Assembly: GCA_947311845.1 (NCBI GenBank)
Contig: CAMZMU010000062.1
Location: 52,945,365-53,009,364, forward strand
Direction: 5' to 3'
Length of the DNA stretch: 64,000 bases
Origin: Poa pratensis
Taxonomy: Eukaryota; Streptophyta; Magnoliopsida; Poales; Poaceae
Part shown: positions 30,905 to 41,662 of the stretch, one piece after another
Layout of the letters: each line of letters starts with the position of its first letter
How positions within the stretch are numbered: the stretch's first letter is position 1
Position numbers and translations under genes: made by a program
Notes under the pieces: generated by a model
Told to the model about the DNA's origin: nothing
What the model saw: only the letters and a program-made list of their open reading frames with translations
Database searches by the model: none

Positions 30905-32463
30905 GTCTCCCACTTGCACAACTGGCAATGTTTAGTTTGCATAAGTTCAACATCTAGACAGATGTTCGGTGTTTCTCATGCTTACCCTTCTGTGGTCGAC
31001 ATTTGTCCGTTTAGTCCCAAATGGTGACTATGTGAACTTTGTGTTTCTTATGCAAAAAGATATACATCTTTTCATGCACAACCTCAATTGATCATATGAT
31101 CACTTGTAGCTACTGGTCATTCTAGGTGAAACCCTGGAACCTTTACTAAGAATACAATTTCATTGTTTTACCAATTAGTTGTTTTCTTCGTAAGGAACCA
31201 CACCAAGTTCAACCCTTCATCATGGAAGTTTTACGCTCCCACTGTCTTTTCTACTTGTTGTAGATTTCGTAATATAGACTCAATGTTTTACATAAACATA
31301 CCCATCATTTGTGATGCATAGAATTTTGAAAATTCTGTCATCTAATCCTTGTCTTAACCTTTATACTTATCTCATAAGATTTTCCAATGCAACTCTTACA
31401 TTATGAGTATTTCTCATTTTTGAAGTAACTTCTTCAAAATACACCTTATGGAGAATCCTCATCTTAATTGGAGTCAATTGAACTTTCAGCAAATTCAACT
31501 TGTCAACAATCAAGTTTGACTACTTTGTTTTGATCTTAAAATTTCACATCTTAAGAAATTCCTTTATGATCAAGACTTCTAATCAATTGATCATGCTCAC
31601 CATCGTATGAAATAGCCATGGTTCTTGCACATGAATTTCCTTAAACTTTATGAGAATTTTCATTCTCACGTATTTTGAATAATATTCAAAACATCCTCAA
31701 TGAAATTTCCGCAACATTATATCTCATCTTTATATGGCAACTTCCATATGTGATGTGATGAATATGTTCCAAATATGCATGTTATAAATTTGTTTTAATA
31801 ACACTACATATTGTATCAAAACAAAACAATCTATAATATTACATTATTCGAACTTGAATAATATAACTAAGCTCCCACTGATTTAAATGAAACTATGACT
31901 TTCCTTTATTTCCTTGAAACTCAAAACAAAACTTTGTTTCTTGTTTCCTCCTTTTTAATATCATTTATTCGTCCTAGACAAATATATTCCTTTTATGATT
32001 TTATTTATATTCAATTATCAAAGACCCTCGAGCTGTACTAAGTACACAACCTCGATCCAAATTTCCTTTTGAAAGGAATATGTCTTTGTTAATATCTCAT
32101 ATAAACTTTTTATCATAAAACTTTCCTTTGATCAACAAAACTTTGTGATCATCTTTTCGTCTAACAAAAAGATCCTTATTGAGTTTATCATAACTCAACA
32201 ACAACGATATTAATATATGACATCTAAGTCATATTCTATTGGGGTCTTATTCTAGCACATTCCTTTCTTTATCTTGTTTTAACATTAAAGTTTCCTAGAA
32301 ACTTAAATGCTAACTTTTCTGGTTATGTGAATTTATCTTGACAAGACGTCATACATTAAATGCATAGACTCTCGGTATTAGTTTAAAAGACTTGTCAATT
32401 GGAATTGCTTCCGCCTGCACAACATCTGATAATTATTTCCGAAGATTCAAATAATCTCTTCAA
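30905..32463 (-). other. Internal 3' region of D: polypurine tract and non-coding AT-rich sequence
   Basis: 30905-30919 is the polypurine tract (GTGCAAGTGGGAGAC on the minus strand). The other about 1.5 kb is AT-rich and lacks any visible pol motif on either strand. Together with 45141-46213 this is the space where pol would be expected. Confidence 0.6.
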
Positions 32464-32468
32464 GATTT

Positions 32469-35400
32469 TGTAACAGCCCAAAGCTGAGAACCTAAAAACC
32501 AGTGTAAATTTTTCACTTGTGCATTCCTTCATTGCATCATGGCATCCATATTGAATTGCTAAACCAATTAAATAAATGGTTTGGCACCATTTAAACACAA
32601 ATGCCCAAATTGCTCTAACAAACTTCAACACAATGAAAGCACTCAAAGTTGCAAAACAAAATTACTTTGACATCTTAGGGCCTGTTTGATTCGTAGGATT
32701 TCAAATTGGAGGAATAGGAATAGGAATAGGAATTAGATAGGAATGCAAGTGAGAACCTATGGATAGGACAACAAAGGATTGTTTCCTTTAGTGCTCGTTT
32801 GAGACATAGGAAAGAAAAGGTACGGGAATTCAACATGCTTTCTTTAAGAACTTCATTAGCAGAAATAACAACCAACGCAAGCAGCATTAAGTGCGCATGC
32901 TGCAGCAGTGTGAACTCGGCATTAAGCTTTCAATTGCCTCGTTCGTTGTGAAGGAATAGAAAAAAGAGGTGGGAGTGGATTGTTTCCTTCCTGTGATTTC
33001 CGTAGGAAAATTTCCTTCAAAGTTCCTTTGGTGTATTCCCGTGATTCAAACACTGCTACAGTAGAAAATCCTATAGGAAGACAAATCCTACAATTTTCCT
33101 ACAGAATTCCTGTGAATCAAATGAGGCCTTATATTTGTCAAGGAAGTTCCAAGAGCTCAAAATAATATTTTGCCCTTGATTCAAAATTTCTAAAGTAATA
33201 ACATTTGGAATTTGAGAAAAATGCTCTATTTTAAGACTATGAACAAATGTTGTCAAAAACATTTTTATTTGGAGACACCAAAATTTGTGGAGCTACTAAA
33301 TGTTAAGGGAGCCTCCCCAAATTATTTCATATTTTTCCAAAGTGTTTAAGTGTCTTAAATAAATCCCTAAAGCCACTGGATTTAAAAGAAACAGAAAAGG
33401 GACCAATCTGTGCTGAAAGGAAAACTGCCAGGGGCTAAGTGAAAAATCGTCGTCTTCCTCACAGTTGCGACCGAGCACCTGGTGCTTGCGCCGCACCACC
33501 GTCGCGCGCGCCCGGGCCCCCTCCACTCTGCCTCCATCTGCGAGGTGAGCAAGAAAACGAGCCCCACCACGTGCTGCTCCCCATTCCCCGCTCACCTGCT
33601 CCACCTCCTCTCCATCTCTGTTCCCCGCGAGCCGCCATGGCCGCCGAACTGCGCCGCCGCCTCGCCGCCGATTGAGGCCACCCCGGACAAAACCACGACC
33701 ACCACAAGCTTCGCCGTGGTCCGCTCTACCCCCAAGCCAAAGGAATCGACCAGAATCGCCGCCGTTTCGCCGCGCCAACGCCAACTACCTCGCTGCCGAC
33801 CGAGCGCCGCCGCGCACGGTTCCGTCCCCGTCGAGCCGCTGCCGACGTCACCGTGTTCCCCAACGTGTTCGTGGTGAGCTCCCCGTGCCGTAGCACCCTT
33901 CCCCTCTCCCCTCTCGCGCTATTTCGCGCCGTTCGCCGTAGCCACCGTCGCCGAAGCTCCCGCTGCGGTAGCTTGCCGTCGAGCCCGAAATCAGATAATC
34001 CGATTTCTACACACTCGGATTATTCGAGCAGTTACAACACGTTTGGACTTTGGTCCTTAGAGAAATTTCCGGCCATCGGTGGACATCGGATAATCCGTGT
34101 GTGCCAAATTCGGATTATCCGAGCTATTCCAGCGCGTGTAGATTTCAGTCCTTAGCCAAAATTCTGAAGTGAGCAGTTCGATCGGATATTCCGAATTGGT
34201 AAATTTCGGATATTCCGAATTTGTCCAGCACCCAAATATTGTACTGTTCCTTTTATTTTCTCTCTAATTTGGCTAAGTAATTCCATTGTTGTTTAAACAT
34301 AAATTGTAAAAGGAAAAGGACATAATTAAAAGAGGAAATAAAATGTAATAACTTGTTATCGGTGCTCCCGAAAAATGCGTGTGTTATACCAAAATGTCCA
34401 GAAAAATGTGAGCTACCCTTTAAAATAAATATCATGATCATGTCATTTCATCTACAATTTAAATCCTAGGGTTCCCACTACTTTGTTCAACAAGTAATTA
34501 TGCTGTTTTACTTAAACCCACGGTATATTCGAGATGTGCCCATTGCGCGTCCGAACTCCGTTTAAATTGAATAGATTGAATCATCCTCCTCTCGGGGATT
34601 TAAAATGTCATGTCATCATGTGTTTGCGCATTGCCTTCGTCCAAGCTTGTGTGGTGATTGATTGTTTTCCCGTTGTTATGTTTCGATAGATCAAGCAGCC
34701 GGGGTTACACTGCGATACCCCGACGATCCGTAATACCAGCACGTTGAGCCAGGCAAGCGTAATCCCCCCCTCTGAGCATATCTTATCCTATGTTTCCGCA
34801 AATATTTTCTCCACTATAATATTGCATGCGGTTCCAAATGTCAATTTTATTGGATTAGAGTATCCTATAGTTGCATTAAGTATCCGATGCCAATACCTGT
34901 TTCCCTCCTATTATCCATAGGTTTGTATTGTTGGTCTGAGTTACTTAACTATGCTATGTTGATGCTTAGCCATGCTTAGTAAATGCTTAGCAGTACGATG
35001 GATGGTTCATGTGGAAACAGGTGATGAATTGTTCAGTTGATGGTGGAGAATTGTGGTGACAGGTAATAAGATGCTAAAGGTGGGGATGAGAGGCCACTGT
35101 GGTTGTGGTGCTTTGTCTCGTTCTCGCCGCCTAGGTGCGAGTTCTTTACCTCCCAAACCAAGACTGAGCGTGCAACCATGCGTGAGGCCTATGCAATTGC
35201 AGGAACCCTCATAGACTAAATAACTCGGGCGGGGCTAGCCAGGGTCCTCTAGTTCGGGCTTCCATTTGCGCGTGCGTGATGATGGTGGTATGAACTGGGA
35301 TGAGGATGGTGGTGTTAGGAAAAATAAGTGGCCGTGGGGCAGGGTGTTGGAGGCACTAAACCTGTCCTGCCGTCACTGATGATCCTGGAAAGTCCTTAAC

Positions 35401-36395
35401 GAGGGAGAAGTCGACACCGCTCCCACCCAGCCGGCTTTCCAAGGAAGAGAGCTAATGCGCAGGTAATGGGCCGGACGGTACGCGTGGCAAACATTGTACA
35501 CCCCTGCAGGGTAAATCTTTTCGAAAAGCCGTGTCCACGGTTATGGACGACTTGGGAAAGGACGATAAGATCATAGAATAACTTGAACGGAATGATTAAA
35601 AACTGAGTACTAAAGGTACTACTCAAGATTGTAAGGTGAGCTTCCTCGAGGGTGATTCGGGGAGGTGCCTTGTATCACAGGTACAGTGGTTGATGATGGT
35701 GGTTGATGTTGAGAAAGGTGATCAAAGAAAAGAGTTACTCTTACCTCTTTTGAAAATACTCTGAATAGTCGATGCCATTGAGTTATGTTTTCATAAAAAA
35801 ATCAGCTTTATGCAAAACAGCCATAAAACTTTGAAAGCCTCATCGAGCTAAAGCTCTATATATAATCTTGCGAGTTCGTCGAACTCAACGTCGTTTGTTT
35901 TGTTTCAGAGGAGGACTTCACCGACCTCGAAGGTGGGTTCTTTGTGGACGTCGACGAGTAGTCTGGGGTTCCCAGGTGGCAGCTTGGGACATCCCGGAAC
36001 AGCTGGCGCTGGATGTTTATTGTAGGCCTCTTAGGCCATAATTTGGTTCTTGTTGTTTAGAACAACCTAATTCGCTTCCGCATGTTGTAATGTTGGGTCT
36101 GTGACCTCTGGTTGTAATTTGCTATCTTTCTCTATTATAAGAGTTGAACTATAATGCTTTGTGTCGTAGAGTCTGTGATGTGCCAGTTGTTCCACAAGTC
36201 TTGATCTCTCTATTATACATTGAGGGTTGTGCCTGTGTTAAGGCATCAATCGGGGTGTTGCGTTGCCGATGATCCATTCCGAGCAACGCCTGCCAAAGGT
36301 TTTGGCCGGGGATTGGTAAACCCGTAACCTCCGGTTGTATCGCTTAACCGGTGACACACAGCATCACTGTATAACAGTCGGGTCGGGGCGCCACA
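32469..36395 (+). repeat. 5' LTR of C (3927 bp including a MITE)
   Basis: Without the 451-bp MITE and its 3-bp duplication it is 3,473 bp, the same length as the 3' LTR. A GC-rich block (33460-33990) sits in the first half. A TATA box, CTATATATAAT, lies at about 35856-35866. The block 33991-34220 contains a cluster of GGATAATCC-type palindromes. Confidence 0.92.
32678..33128. mobile_element. Tourist (PIF/Harbinger) MITE, 451 bp, in the 5' LTR of C
   Basis: Begins GGGCCTGTTTGATTC and ends GAATCAAATGAGGCC, flanked by TTA on both sides (32675-32677, 33129-33131). The 3' LTR of C has the uninterrupted empty site, so the insertion came after C integrated. Confidence 0.92.
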
Positions 36396-36397
36396 AG

Positions 36398-36410
36398 TTG
36401 GTATCAGAGC
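36398..36410 (+). other. Primer-binding site of C
   Basis: TTGGTATCAGAGC begins two bases after the 5' LTR and is complementary to the 3' end of plant initiator tRNA-Met. Confidence 0.85.
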
Positions 36411-36960
36411 AGTACTGCCTGTAGGAAACCCTTCTACTGGTCGATGTTGAGTCTAGTGTTTGTGAAAATATTTTTAACCTAAAAATGAGTTGTGAAAACC
36501 ATCTTAGGATTCTTTTTACTCCTTATCTGGTTACCCTCTAATCTCGGAGCAATCTTACCTCGATTTGACTTAAAGGTTTTACTCCTCGTCTGTTACTTCA
36601 AAATGATTAGAAACGGGGTTGGGTTCGACCTTTAGTGTTATGTGTCCAGTTGCTCCCGCTGCGTTGCAAACTAAAATCTGTTACCAACGAAGGAACAAGT
36701 GTTTACCTTTGTTGGGTTTTAACCCACGGACTTGAACATAAGGTCCCGGATTGTGCCAACTAGAGTGTGTTAAGTTGTGATTTCTTAACTCTCGCTAGTA
36801 GCACATGATGCTGATCTTTGACCCAAGTTCTATCTTGTTGATTCCTTGTCAATTGTTACACAAGTATTATCGTCCCTAGTCTGTGTACTTGAGTAGACGC
36901 TAATGCTATTGTTCGACCATTCGGAGAAGATACTAACCGTGTCATTGTCAAATCTCCAGA

Positions 36961-39900
36961 ATGGCTCGAGGAGGCCGTGGTAACCACAATGATGAGGAAC
37001 CATCTGCCGCCACCACCCTCGATGGCTCAGGTCTTGATGGCCATTGAGGAGAACCGTGGCGCAATGAGCGTTTGCTTGAGCAGTTGGTGCAGCAGAATGC
37101 ACAGAGGAATGGCTGCAACACTCTCACTGAGTTCCTGCGCTCGCAGCCACCCACTTTGCTGATGCTAAGGAGCCACTGGAAGCTGATGATTGGCTTCGTG
37201 CTTTGGAGAGCAAGTTCTCCGCGCTGCATGTCCCCGTGGCTGAACAAGTCAACTTCGCCACCTACCTCTTGGTTGGTGCAGCTGGCTGTTGGTGGGAAAG
37301 CCATGTGGCCTTGTTTCCAGCCAACCATGTCTTCACTTGGGCTGATTTCCGCACTGCCTTCCGTGCGGAGTACATTCCCCAGCCGATCATGGATTTGAAG
37401 AGGAGGGAGTTCCTGGATTTGCAACAGGGACGGATGGACCTCCGCACTTATGGTCGTGAGTTCAACCATCTCTCCCGTTACGCCCCAAGGGACGTGACCA
37501 ATGATGCTGACAAGCAAGAGCTGTTCCGCAAGGGTCTTACGCCGCAGCTCCGCTATGAGCTATTGCCCTTCAGGTTCCAGACCTATCAGGAGCTGTTCAA
37601 CCAGGCTTTACCCTTGAGCAAGGAAGAAAGGAACTTGAGGCTTCCAAGAGGCCCGCACACGGGGACCACCAGAGTTCCTCGGGTTCTGAGAGCAAGAAGC
37701 GCAGGGTGTTTGTTCCCTACAGCGCTGTGCCGCGTGCTCCATTCATGCCAAGGACCGCGGATACAGGCCCCCACCTCCGCGCCCCACTACTTCGACACTT
37801 GGGGTAGGCGGGAGTGGGTACCGTCCTATGCTACCTGCTCCACCTGGACTCACTTGCTACGCCTGTGGCCAGGCTGGCCACTACTCCAGGGAGTGCCCCC
37901 AGAAGGCACCTATCACGGGAACTCCTGCACGAGCCCCTGCCACTCCAGCTGGCAAGGCTGGACCTATTGTGCGTGGTCGCCTGAACCACATCTCTGCTGA
38001 AGAAGCTGAAGAGGACCCCGGCGTTCTCATGGGTGAGTTACGAATCAACAACAATCATGCTACAGTTTTGTTTGATTCTGGAGCATCGCATTCATTCATA
38101 TCCATAGCTTTTGCAAAAGACCACAAAATACCGTTTGAGAAAATGAGTTGTCCCTTGGTGATCGCCACTCCTGGCTCCAAATGGCAAACCGATGGGGTTA
38201 CTCCTGAAGTTCAGATTACTATCGGTTACTACTCTTTTCCTTTCGCCTTGGTAGCTCTGAGGTCAAGTGGCATTGATGTCATACTGGGCATGAACTGGCT
38301 AGCCAAGACCGTCACCGTGACCAATTCTTCCGGTGACAGTGTGAAGTATTGGTCTGCACTATCAAGACCTCCGTCCTCCATCATACCCAACTCACCTGAG
38401 ATCCTCCTTTGCTTCATGGAAGGCGAATCTCCTCCTGAAATCCAGGACATACACGTGGTGTGTGACTTCCCGGATGTGTTCCCGGAAGAATTGCCTGGCA
38501 TGCCTCCTGACCGAAGTGTGGAGTTTGTCATAGATCTACTTCCCGGTACTGCTCCGATTTCCAAGAAGCCCTACCGTATGCCGGTGGAAGAGTTGGCTCT
38601 GTTGAAAGAGCAAATTGATCAGCTGTTAGCGAAGGAGTTTATCCAGCCTAGCAGTTCACCTTGGGGTTGTCCGGTACTCTTTGTCAAGAAGAGGGATTCT
38701 ACCGTGCCTCGTCTAGTCTCTGACTATCGACCGTTGAATGCGGTGACAATCAAGAACAAGTATCCTATTCCCCGCATCAATGATCTGTTGGATCAGTTAG
38801 CTGGTGCAACAGTATTCTCCAAGATGGATCTGAGGTCAGGATACCATCAGATCAAATCAGAAAGGAGGATATTCCAAAGACGGCATTTGTTACTCGCTAT
38901 GGCTCATATGAGTATACCGTCATGTCCTTTGGTCTCACAATGCCCAGCTACTTTCATGAGGCTCATGAACTCCATCTTCATGGATTATCTCGACAAGTTT
39001 GTCGTCATTTACATCGATGACATCCTCGTTTATTCCAAAACCGATGAAGAGCATGCCGAACATCTTCGGTTGGTTCTGACACGACTTCGAGAACACCGCC
39101 TCTATGCCAAGTTCTCCAAGTGTGAGTTTTGGTTGGATAATCTCATCTTCCTTGGTCATGTGATATCCGCAAATGGTGTGGCTGTCATTCCCGACAAGAT
39201 TCAGTCCATTCTGGATTGGAAAACTCCAATGTCAGTCAAGGACATTCGTAGCTTTCTCGGATTGGCGGGTTACTACCGCCGATTCATCGAAGGTTTCTCC
39301 AAGATAGCCAAGGCTCTGACTGACCTTCTCAAGAAGGACAAAAGTTCGTATGGACGGCCGAAGCTGAAGAGAGCTTCAAAACACTGAAAGCCAAACTCAC
39401 CTCCGCTCCTGTGCTTGTCCTGCCGGACACGAGCAAGGATTTCGTCGTCTTCTGTGACGCCTCTCTACAAGGCTTGGGCTGTGTGCTGATGCAAGATGGC
39501 CATGTGGTGGCGTATGCTTCTCGCCAACTTAAGCCGCATGAGCACAACTACCCAACTCATGATCTAGAGCTTGCCGCGTGGTCTATGCTTTGAAGCAATG
39601 GAGACCATACCTGTTTGGTAACCGTTGCGAGATCTTCTCGGATCACAAAAGTCTGAAGTACCTCTTCACCCAGCCGGATTTAAATCTCAGGCAAAGGCGT
39701 TGGTTGGAGTTAATCACGGACTATAATGTGAGTCTGAACTATCAACCCGGCAAAGCAAACGTCGTGGCTGACGCGCTAAGTCGGAAGTCCTATTGCAACA
39801 ATCTGATGATTGAAAAGGCCCAACCTGCCCTTCATGAAGAGTTCTCTCGTTTGAACCTAGAAATTGTTCCCTCCGGCTATCTAGCAAATCTGGAGATCAA

Positions 39901-41626
39901 ATCTACTCTTGTAGACCAGATTAAGGAAGCTCAAACCCGTGACAAGGGTATTCGAAAAATCAAGGAGAACATTGCTAGCGGGAAGGCCAAATGCTTTCTG
40001 TCAATGAATCCGGAGTTGTTTATTTTGGTGACCGCTTGGTAGTGCCAAAGAAACGAAAATTGAGGGAGTTGATCCTCCAAGAAGCTCATGAATCTCCTCT
40101 CTCTATTCATCCCGGTAGTACCAAGATGTACCAAGACCTTCGACCACAATTCTGGTGGACTCGGATGAAACGAGAAATTGCCAAGTATGTTGCTGAATGC
40201 GACACCTGTCGACGGGTAAAGGCTGAACATCAAAGGCCTGCCGGTACTCTTCGCCCTATTGCAGTCCCCGAGTGGAAATGGGATGAAATTGGTATGGACT
40301 TCATCACCGGGTTTCCCCGATCTCAAAAGGGCAACAATGCAATCTGGGTAATCATTGATCGTCTGTCCAAGGTTGCTCACTTCCTACCAGTCCGTGATGA
40401 TATACGGGCAAGTCAACTTGCTGACTTATATTTGGCTCGTATTGTTCCATTGCATGGGGTCCCTCTGAGGATCATATCGGACCGTGGAAGTATCTTTGTC
40501 TCCAAGTTTTGGCAGAGTTTCCAAACTGCTATGGGGTCCCGTCTCAACTTCAGTACCGCCTACCATCCTCAAACTGATGGTCAGACCGAAAGAGTGAACC
40601 AAGTGTTGGAAGACATGCTTCGGGCATGTGTAATCTCTTTTGGCAAGGGTTGGGAAAAGTATCTCCCTTTCGCGGAGTTCTCCTACAACAATAGCTATCA
40701 AGCTAGTCTGGGCATGGCTCCTTCGAGGTTCTGTATGGAAGAAAATGCCGCACTCCTCTAAATTGGTCCGAGACCGGAGAGAGAGCACTCTTTGGTCCAG
40801 ATGTGATCAATGAAGCTGAGGAGAAGGTTAGAATCATAAGAGAGAATCTGAAGATTGCTCAGTCTAGGCAGAAGAGCTACTATGATAAGCACCATCAGGA
40901 AATTCACTATGAAATTGGTGATAAAGCTTATCTCCGCGTCTCTCCCCTTCGTGGCGTTCGCCGCTTCGGAATAAAAGGGAAATTGGCACCTCGCTATGTT
41001 GGCCCTTTCACCGTTCTGGCCAAGCGAGGAGATCTTTCTTATAAGTTGGAGTTACCGGTCATATTTCCAAATGTACATGATGTGTTTCATGTCTCCCGAC
41101 TTCGCCGATGTTTTAAGGATCCTATCCACGGGGTCAACCATGAAGAGCTAGACCTCCAGGAAGATCTCACTTATCGCGAGCATCCTATCCGTATCCTGGA
41201 TGAAGCTGAAAGGAAGACCCGTAACAAGACTACCAATGTAACACCCTGGCCACCCCCGGGCCGGGCCTGTCACCCCTGGCAGCTCGCTAGGATCTCCAGA
41301 CTGGCCCCACAGATCAACACTAGTCTTTTCTGCGCACTTTGTCCTCACTCGTGCGCACCCGGGAACCAGTTCCCGGTCGGTCACCCATCCTTAGAGTGCT
41401 CCGGGCCAAGCACGCTTAACCTCGGAGTTCCTTCCAGATGAGCTCCCGGAAAAGAAGTTGCAACTTGTTGATATGAGTATTCTATCAATCCTGTTAAGCC
41501 CTGAGCCAGGATCTCACAACCAAGTTCCTCAAAATTCAGTGGTCTCACCATTCCGAGGAAGAAGCAACTTGGGAAAGAGAGTCTAGTCTTCGAGAGGAAT
41601 ACCCCGACTTCTTCCCGCAATCTTAG
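36961..41626 (+). pseudogene. Gag-pol polyprotein gene of C, with frameshifts and an insertion
   Basis: Gag starts near 36961 (MARGGRG) and changes frame before 37200. It continues to a CCHC zinc knuckle ([14 protein letters not shown], from 37858). Protease: FDSGASHSF near 38070. RT: about 38500-39300 with YIDD at 39009-39020; two compensating shifts (about 38860 and 38937) garble the stretch before PATFMRLMN. RNase H: frames changing near 39345 and 39580, with FCDAS and the [10 protein letters not shown] pattern. Integrase: 39991-40761 with HHCC zinc residues, then GMDF, ISDRG and TERVNQ carrying the D, D and E residues, then a frame change. The C-terminal part 40803-41236 continues to a chromodomain whose tail (QWSHHSEEEATWERE) resumes at 41524 after a solo-LTR insertion, with a TAG at 41624. 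Not functional. Confidence 0.9.
41237..41518 (-). mobile_element. Cassandra-type solo LTR with 5S rRNA-like sequence (282 bp)
   Basis: The insert is flanked by ACCAA (41232-41236, 41519-41523) and has TG...CA ends (TGTAACACCC, GATCTCACA), a single LTR without internal sequence. On the minus strand it contains GAACTCCGAGGTTAAGCGTG, then CTTGG and, after a short gap, GGATGGGTGACC. These blocks match the conserved 3' half of plant 5S rRNA, which includes the polymerase III internal promoter. 5S-bearing LTRs are the hallmark of Cassandra terminal-repeat retrotransposons in miniature. It interrupts the chromodomain coding region of C. Confidence 0.87.
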
Positions 41627-41662
41627 AATCTCGGGACGAGATTCCTGTAAGGAGGGTAGAAT

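Noticed and set aside
33296..33784. Ala/Gly/Arg-rich ORFs in the GC-rich block of the C LTRs (also 42036-42518)
   Set aside because: Present in both LTRs in several frames because of GC content. Lengths differ (162 and 160 codons) and no motif is seen.
41237..41441. Extension of the C integrase ORF past 41236
   Set aside because: The residues after RNKTTN are translated from the inserted solo LTR. The native chromodomain resumes at 41524.
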